From: Luteibaculum oceani
GTDB taxonomy: Bacteria > Bacteroidota > Bacteroidia > Flavobacteriales_D > Luteibaculaceae
DNA length: 64,000 bases
Assembly (NCBI RefSeq): GCF_007995015.1
Contig: NZ_VORB01000002.1
Coordinates: 124,001-188,000, forward strand
Direction: 5' to 3'
Part shown: positions 59,587 through 64,000 of the stretch, piece after piece
How positions within the stretch are numbered: position 1 is the first letter of the stretch
How the letters are laid out: every line of letters begins with the position of its first letter
Notes under the pieces: generated by a model
Told to the model about the DNA's origin: nothing
The model's input: only the letters and a program-made list of their open reading frames with translations
The model's database searches: none
Program-made: the position numbers and the translations under genes

Positions 59587-60884
59587 TAGATGCGGTCTAA
59601 TAAGGACTGAGAGTCTCCTCTTACATGTCCTACGTTTCTTACCTCGTTTTTAATTCCAAGAATGTCTGCAATAGTTAAGCAGCAATCCGCAGATAATCCA
59701 ATGGGGTTGGCTTCATCTCCAACCTCCAAGCCAGCTGGAATTCCTTTCCCTATCATCTGGCCAAAAATCCTCCGGGTGTTGGCATCCGAGTGATCGAAAC
59801 CATACCAGTCGTTTTGGTCGAATACGGGGTTGGGATTTAAATCTCTACCGTGCTCCGGACAAATAATCATAATGGTATTTCCAGCCATTTCTGGAATGGA
59901 TTGAACATGCTGCCAAACTTGAGCAACTTTATTATCTCCAGAGTGAATTCCTCTTAAATATTGTGTAAAGTTTCCATGACAGGCGTCTACTCCTGAGGAT
60001 AAATTAAAGGCCAGTAAAGTGGGTTTAAATTCACTCAGAATGGCTTTTGTAGCACTTATAACGTCACGACTTTTTTCTTGGTCGTATTGCTCCTGCATAA
60101 ATTGCTTGATGTGGTATTTCTCATCCTCATCATTACCCAATTCATGGATAAATCCTCCCAAGTTTCTGTAGTAATCATCTAAAAAGTATTTCATTTTATA
60201 GATGTGCGACATCTCTTCTTCTGGATGGAAAATCTTTTCTTGAGAAAAGGTGTTTTTCCCTGGTGTACCGAATGTGGTAGGCGGTGCAAAGAAATTGGCT
60301 CCATATCTTATACCATAATCGCGATGCGACGAGGCATTCATAAGTGGAATGGAGTTTCTAATAGATTCCCCTACAAACCAAACTTTAGAGGCTTTTTCAC
60401 CAGCATGTCTTCTTAGGTATTCAAAAATGGTTGGAGATAGGGGACGTTCTCTTAAGGCTTGAGAGAAATTGGTATTTCCAAGCAACATGGTTATAAAACC
60501 ATTGTAATGCCCTGCGGCGGTAGCGCGCATTTCTCTGAAGGTAGTTCCCATATTTTGCACGGTATCGTTAAGAACCATGGGTTTAGGGGTGTCACCAGGA
60601 AGAAATCCATCGTCGCCATATACAATTTTATCCTCGGGCTGTTCTCCGTTAAAAAGGTTAATCATTATGTTCCCTGGGATAGCAAGTCCTTGAGAATCAT
60701 CTAAATATCGCTGAAGAATCGATTCTTGTTGTCGTATTCCACCACCATACATGGCAAGAATTACGTGGTCGGCCATTCTACTTCCCGATTGAGCGAATAA
60801 TCTACCCGAAGGAAGGATATAGGGAACGGCAATGGCTCCACCCGCTGCAAGTCCCGTTTTCTTTATAAAGGATCTTCTCTTCAT
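59586..60884 (-). CDS. DUF1501-like, Tat-exported phosphatase/sulfatase-fold protein
   Basis: 432 residues. Twin-arginine signal MKRRSFIKKTGLAAGG with a cleavage region around LFAQS. The rest resembles DUF1501, of the alkaline phosphatase/sulfatase fold: HVILAMYGGGIRQQES near the start, SSGVDACHGNFTQYLRG, IMIICPEHGRDLNPN and FDHSDANTRRIFGQMIGKGIP near the end. Catalytic competence is unknown: no canonical sulfatase CxPxR was seen. In other phyla DUF1501 genes pair with DUF1549/DUF1553 or DUF1800 genes; here the neighbours are lipoproteins. Confidence 0.72.
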   Translation of the reverse strand: MKRRSFIKKTGLAAGGAIAVPYILPSGRLFAQSGSRMADHVILAMYGGGIRQQESILQRYLDDSQGLAIPGNIMINLFNGEQPEDKIVYGDDGFLPGDTPKPMVLNDTVQNMGTTFREMRATAAGHYNGFITMLLGNTNFSQALRERPLSPTIFEYLRRHAGEKASKVWFVGESIRNSIPLMNASSHRDYGIRYGANFFAPPTTFGTPGKNTFSQEKIFHPEEEMSHIYKMKYFLDDYYRNLGGFIHELGNDEDEKYHIKQFMQEQYDQEKSRDVISATKAILSEFKPTLLAFNLSSGVDACHGNFTQYLRGIHSGDNKVAQVWQHVQSIPEMAGNTIMIICPEHGRDLNPNPVFDQNDWYGFDHSDANTRRIFGQMIGKGIPAGLEVGDEANPIGLSADCCLTIADILGIKNEVRNVGHVRGDSQSLLDRI

Positions 60885-60885
60885 C

Positions 60886-61401
60886 TTAGTAGATTTTAAA
60901 TTCGTTAGATAGGGCTACAGCAGCAATAACTTCTTTCGCGCCCACCTCAGGCTTATTTTGTTTGATGTAATTCACCAAAAATGTACGTTCTACTTCCGAA
61001 ATCTCTCGAACGAAATAGGTGTTGTACACTTCCGTGAGAAAGCTATCCGGATAATTTTGGACGAATTCGTCAGTAGGCAGCTCCGTGTCTGGTCTTTGCA
61101 AATAGTTGGCTACAAGAATTTCATAGGCCAGTTGCTGATCGCCTACAGAGTAAATGGCGTCGCGTGCTTCAATAAGCTCGGGAACAGTTATCCCTCTTTT
61201 GAAAACATTAGAGTATAAAACCCCTATATATTGATCTGAGGTTTTCAATTTTTTCTTTCCACCGAAAATGGAGCCATCCTCCTCGTAAACACCACTAGGG
61301 AGGGCAGTTACGGGATTAATTTCATATAAATCGCGGTCTTTATTACAGGAAATTGCAATTAAAGAAGCGACAAAAAAGGATATCAGAACCGCGTTTCTCA
61401 T
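60886..61401 (-). CDS. Lipoprotein, DUF1549/DUF1553-like fragment
   Basis: 171 residues. Lipobox AISC (Cys19). The C-terminal part (VRTF-like EISEVERTFLVNYIKQNKP, then VIAAVALSNEFKIY) recalls the end of planctomycete DUF1553 proteins, which close with a helix ending in a NSNEF-type motif. Similarity is weak and by eye. It overlaps the upstream gene by 4 bases and precedes the DUF1501-like gene by one. Confidence 0.55.
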   Translation of the reverse strand: MRNAVLISFFVASLIAISCNKDRDLYEINPVTALPSGVYEEDGSIFGGKKKLKTSDQYIGVLYSNVFKRGITVPELIEARDAIYSVGDQQLAYEILVANYLQRPDTELPTDEFVQNYPDSFLTEVYNTYFVREISEVERTFLVNYIKQNKPEVGAKEVIAAVALSNEFKIY

Positions 61402-62336
61402 TGACCTAGGTATTTAAATTGCGCATACTCATCGGTAATCATGAGTTTACGTTGAATTTTTTGGAAATTTTTCTTCTTGCTGTTGCCGTTGAGCATTTCA
61501 ATAACCTGGAAACTCTCTTCGGAGCTGGGCTTTCGCTGCAGATAGGTGAGGTAAAGCCAAGTAGCTAGGCCATCGTAAAATTCCCAACTATGAATAAGAT
61601 TATTTACAAATTCATCCTTGTTGGAAAATGGTTTACTAAAAACATAGGCTACTTCATTTTTATTAAGAGCTTGAGCGTAGTTATTTAAAACGTCATCGTT
61701 AATAATCCGGTAAAACAAATCGTTAAAGCAAGCGCGTACAAAATTTACATTCTGCATGTTGATTTCATCGTAGTTGGCATTGTTTATCATGTAACCCATC
61801 ATGTGGTTAATGCCAATTTCTCCTTTGCAGAAACGATCTTTGGAGTTTAGAACTCGTGCTAATTTTCGAATCTCAATACGGGCAAAGCCAGAAAGAGCAG
61901 AGTCAAGAGTGTCTTGTGCACCGTCTTCGCTTACTATTGTATTGATTGCAGCCCTGAAGTCTGCATCATTACCCAATTCTAAGAAAAAACGGTTTTTAGC
62001 TTTTTCATACAGCCATATGCAATAGGCCTCGTTGTATTTTCCTAGTGCACGTGGAGTACTATCAACTTGTATAAAATGAATTAGTGAGTCTCTTGAGGCC
62101 CCGTTTAAATCGTTTGATTTTAAGTAATTAACGTATTTGGTTAATTCTGTATCGGCGGGCTCCCTTCCAACTAAATCTATAAAAAGACGATTTACGTAAT
62201 TTTCTATGGCTATGGTAGGAACTTCTGAATAAGCCGGGATGGTATTATTCTTAATTACGTTGTCCTTGCTTTTTCCACACGCAAAAACAAGCAGTAGCAA
62301 GGTGGTAAAGTAAAAAAGGAGGTGGTGTCTTTTCAT
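61398..62336 (-). CDS. Lipoprotein, DUF1549-like, first gene of six-gene operon
   Basis: 312 residues. Lipobox VFAC (Cys20). Residues about 45-75 (AIENYVNRLFIDLVGREPAD) resemble the DUF1549 opening, where a helix with RLFLDLxGRxP-like wording is typical; the C-terminus (LYLTYLQRKPSSEES, LMITDEYAQFKYLG) is similar to DUF1553 ends. Matches are weak. Predominantly helical. Start overlaps nothing upstream, but a strong hairpin lies 15 bases before the start codon. Confidence 0.55.
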   Translation of the reverse strand: MKRHHLLFYFTTLLLLVFACGKSKDNVIKNNTIPAYSEVPTIAIENYVNRLFIDLVGREPADTELTKYVNYLKSNDLNGASRDSLIHFIQVDSTPRALGKYNEAYCIWLYEKAKNRFFLELGNDADFRAAINTIVSEDGAQDTLDSALSGFARIEIRKLARVLNSKDRFCKGEIGINHMMGYMINNANYDEINMQNVNFVRACFNDLFYRIINDDVLNNYAQALNKNEVAYVFSKPFSNKDEFVNNLIHSWEFYDGLATWLYLTYLQRKPSSEESFQVIEMLNGNSKKKNFQKIQRKLMITDEYAQFKYLGQ

Positions 62337-62350
62337 GCTATAAACTTAAT

Positions 62351-62400
62351 AAAAAGACGAGGGGATATATCCTCGGTTGTCCTTAAATATATCCCCTCAA
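62351..62400 (-). terminator. Strong hairpin between hbd and the six-gene operon
   Basis: GAGGGGATATAT (62359-62370) and ATATATCCCCTC (62387-62398) are perfectly complementary (12 bp) with a 16-base loop. On the minus strand the stem is followed by GTCTTTTTATT. It ends the hbd transcript but leaves almost no room for a promoter before the next ATG (62336). Confidence 0.85.
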
Positions 62401-62419
62401 CAAATAAAATATTTCGATT

Positions 62420-63328
62420 TTAACTATTTACCGAAATTTGTTTTGAAAACTTAGGCGCTACTACTAGTTCTTTCGATCCAGGTGTATATTTGTAGAATCC
62501 TTCTCCAGATTTTGCTCCTAATTTTCCGGCTGTAACCATATTCACAAGTAGCGGACAAGGGGCGTATTTCGGGTTTCCGAATCCATCGTGAAGAACTTCA
62601 AGGATACTTTTGCAAACATCTAAACCAATAAAATCGGCAAGTTGTAGTGGACCCATAGGGTGAGCCATACCAAGTTTCATTACCGTATCTATTTCCTCAA
62701 CACCAGCAACTCCTTCGTAAAGAGAGTAAATAGCTTCGTTGATCATTGGCATTAAAATACGGTTGGCTACAAATCCTGGGTAGTCATTTACTTCAACCGG
62801 TACTTTCTTAAGATCTTTAGATAATTTAAAGATGGTTTCAGTAACAGCATCTGTAGTGGCGTATCCACGTATTACTTCAACCAGCTTCATTACGGGTACT
62901 GGATTCATAAAGTGCATTCCAATTACCTGCTCTGGGCGGGTAGTTACCGAGGCAATTTTTGTAATAGAGATAGATGAGGTATTGGATGCAAGAATAGCAT
63001 GGTCGGGAGCATTTAAATCGATATCCTTAAAGATCTTAAGTTTAAGATCTAAATTCTCTGTAGCTGCCTCAACTACTAAATCGGCATTAGAAACCCCTTC
63101 GGCAATGCTCTGAGATTTTGCAATTCGTCCTATAGCTTGAGCCTTGTCCTCTTCGCTAAGAATTCCTTTGCTTACCTGGCGATCCATGTTCTTTTCAATT
63201 CGCTGAATAGCTCTATCTAAAGCTTCAGCAGAAATGTCTACAAGGGTAACATCAAACCCAAATTGTGCAAAAACGTGAGCAATTCCATTTCCCATGGTTC
63301 CTGCTCCAATTACTGAGATATTCTTCAT
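62420..63328 (-). CDS. 3-hydroxybutyryl-CoA dehydrogenase
   Basis: 302 residues. NAD-binding fold GAGTMGNGIAH at 8-18, VEAATENLDLK, ASNTSSISIT, the catalytic-histidine region GMHFMNPVPVMKLVEV, and PGFVANRI. C-terminal domain with MGPLQLADFIGLDVC. It oxidises 3-hydroxyacyl-CoA, either in fatty acid/butanoate degradation or as a reductase in polyester or butyrate synthesis. It follows the sugar transferase by 11 bases, probably a chance operon. Confidence 0.93.
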   Translation of the reverse strand: MKNISVIGAGTMGNGIAHVFAQFGFDVTLVDISAEALDRAIQRIEKNMDRQVSKGILSEEDKAQAIGRIAKSQSIAEGVSNADLVVEAATENLDLKLKIFKDIDLNAPDHAILASNTSSISITKIASVTTRPEQVIGMHFMNPVPVMKLVEVIRGYATTDAVTETIFKLSKDLKKVPVEVNDYPGFVANRILMPMINEAIYSLYEGVAGVEEIDTVMKLGMAHPMGPLQLADFIGLDVCKSILEVLHDGFGNPKYAPCPLLVNMVTAGKLGAKSGEGFYKYTPGSKELVVAPKFSKQISVNS

Positions 63329-63339
63329 AATTATCTGAT

Positions 63340-64000
63340 TTATTTACCTGCTCCTTTTAGGATGATTAATACTGTATAAAATAAGATCTTAATGTCCAAA
63401 GCTAAGGACATGTTTTCTATGTATAGCAAATCGTATTTAAGACGTTGTATCATTTGGTCTACGTTTTCTGCGTAGCCATATTTTACCTGTCCCCAAGAGG
63501 TAATGCCTGGTTTCACCTTTAAGAGGTGCATAAAGTGGGGCGCTCTTTCTGTTATTTTGTCTATGTAAAACTGGCGCTCTGGTCTCGGGCCCACTATGGA
63601 CATTTCACCTTTTAAAACGTTCCAAAATTGAGGTATTTCATCCAAGCGTGTCCTTCTTAATAAGCGACCAATGGGGGTAATTCTCGGGTCGTATTTACTG
63701 GATAACTGCGGGCCTTTTTTCTCCGCATCGGTATACATGGTGCGGTATTTAATAATGCGAAAAGGCTTTTTATGTATTCCAATGCGCTCCTGAGTAAAAA
63801 ATATTGGGCCTTTAGAGGATAGTTTTATAAGTACGGCCAGGGCTAGATAAAGTGGAGAAAGCAGGATAAGTGCAATGGCAGATACCACAATATCAAAAGT
63901 ACGCTTTACTGCAAACTCCCAACTCGACATTATTTCGGGGTTTACCTCAATAAGGGGCGTCCCGAAAATGCTAGTCATTTTAACCGATCCCGCCATAATA
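63340..64000 (-). CDS. Sugar transferase (polyprenyl-phosphate glycosylphosphotransferase), partial
   Basis: At least 218 residues. The ATG at 63996 is internal or uncertain: the frame stays open to the window edge, and the visible part is the catalytic domain normally preceded by membrane spans. One membrane helix (FDIVVSAIALILLSPLYLALAVLI), GPIFFTQERIG, RIIKYRTMYTD, TRLDEIPQFWNVLKGEMSIVGPRPE. These proteins add the first sugar phosphate to undecaprenyl phosphate for exopolysaccharide or O-antigen. Probably 5'-truncated by the window end. Confidence 0.88.
   Translation of the reverse strand, partial: IMAGSVKMTSIFGTPLIEVNPEIMSSWEFAVKRTFDIVVSAIALILLSPLYLALAVLIKLSSKGPIFFTQERIGIHKKPFRIIKYRTMYTDAEKKGPQLSSKYDPRITPIGRLLRRTRLDEIPQFWNVLKGEMSIVGPRPERQFYIDKITERAPHFMHLLKVKPGITSWGQVKYGYAENVDQMIQRLKYDLLYIENMSLALDIKILFYTVLIILKGAGK

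Noticed and set aside
1-64000. tRNA, rRNA, IS element or prophage
   Set aside because: No cloverleaf, rRNA sequence, transposase, integrase or phage structural gene was seen in reading both strands; a tRNAscan and IS search would be decisive.

Overview
This window is chromosomal DNA of a Bacteroidota member, most likely order Flavobacteriales (inference). The evidence is: type IX secretion (T9SS) C-terminal sorting domains on at least six proteins, a PorP/SprF protein, PorE-like OmpA lipoproteins, the long Bacteroidota form of NusB, families typical of the phylum (DUF3276/PUR, DUF4294, DUF1573, DUF6728), and many TAnnTTTG -7 promoter boxes with little Shine-Dalgarno signal. I saw no rRNA, tRNA, IS element, prophage or CRISPR.

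Layout. 1-3.5 kb: two T9SS cargo proteins, the first cut by the window edge. 3.8-7 kb: queE overlapping an OmpA/TPR/PD40 gene, then DoxX. 7-14 kb: a genome-maintenance neighbourhood. On the minus strand lies alkC-lpxL-rarA-kdsA; diverging from it is a WYL regulator-HIRAN-bcp-recA run. 14-25.6 kb: housekeeping genes, namely a TPR lipoprotein, a PUR protein, an ABC exporter, leucine dehydrogenase-nusB-DUF1573-yajC-coaE, a serine/threonine dehydratase-like gene diverging from a GroES-like gene, a DEAD helicase, and yaaA-FKBP-DUF6728. 25.6-35.6 kb: a secreted GH16 glucanase divergent from a cluster encoding a 1854-residue adhesin built from about 18 Ig-like repeats (T9SS type B), its PorP/SprF partner and a PorE-like OmpA lipoprotein.

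36-49 kb: a DUF418 membrane protein, then a methionine/threonine operon (osmC-metZ-metX::thrA) behind a clear SAM-I riboswitch with terminator, then queA, an unusual 615-residue PLP enzyme and a propeller T9SS protein. Only in this stretch the intergenic gaps are filled by a dispersed family of heptanucleotide arrays (TGGTCAA/TGGTTAA type). The longest has 23 heptads, 22 of them in strict TTA/TCA alternation, so its real unit is 14 bp. Two arrays form elements with inverted ends, and short modules recur between sites.

49-54.6 kb: thrS-infC-rpmI-rplT (infC with a UUG start), an orphan biotin carboxylase and a DUF4294 protein. 54.6-62.3 kb: a tightly overlapping six-gene operon of four lipoproteins (one with a cytochrome c-like domain, two faintly like planctomycete DUF1549/DUF1553 proteins), a Tat-signal DUF1501-type phosphatase-fold protein and a 1201-residue CUB plus repeat T9SS type B protein. 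This operon is the best candidate here for an undescribed surface system. 62.4-64 kb: 3-hydroxybutyryl-CoA dehydrogenase and a sugar transferase cut by the window edge.
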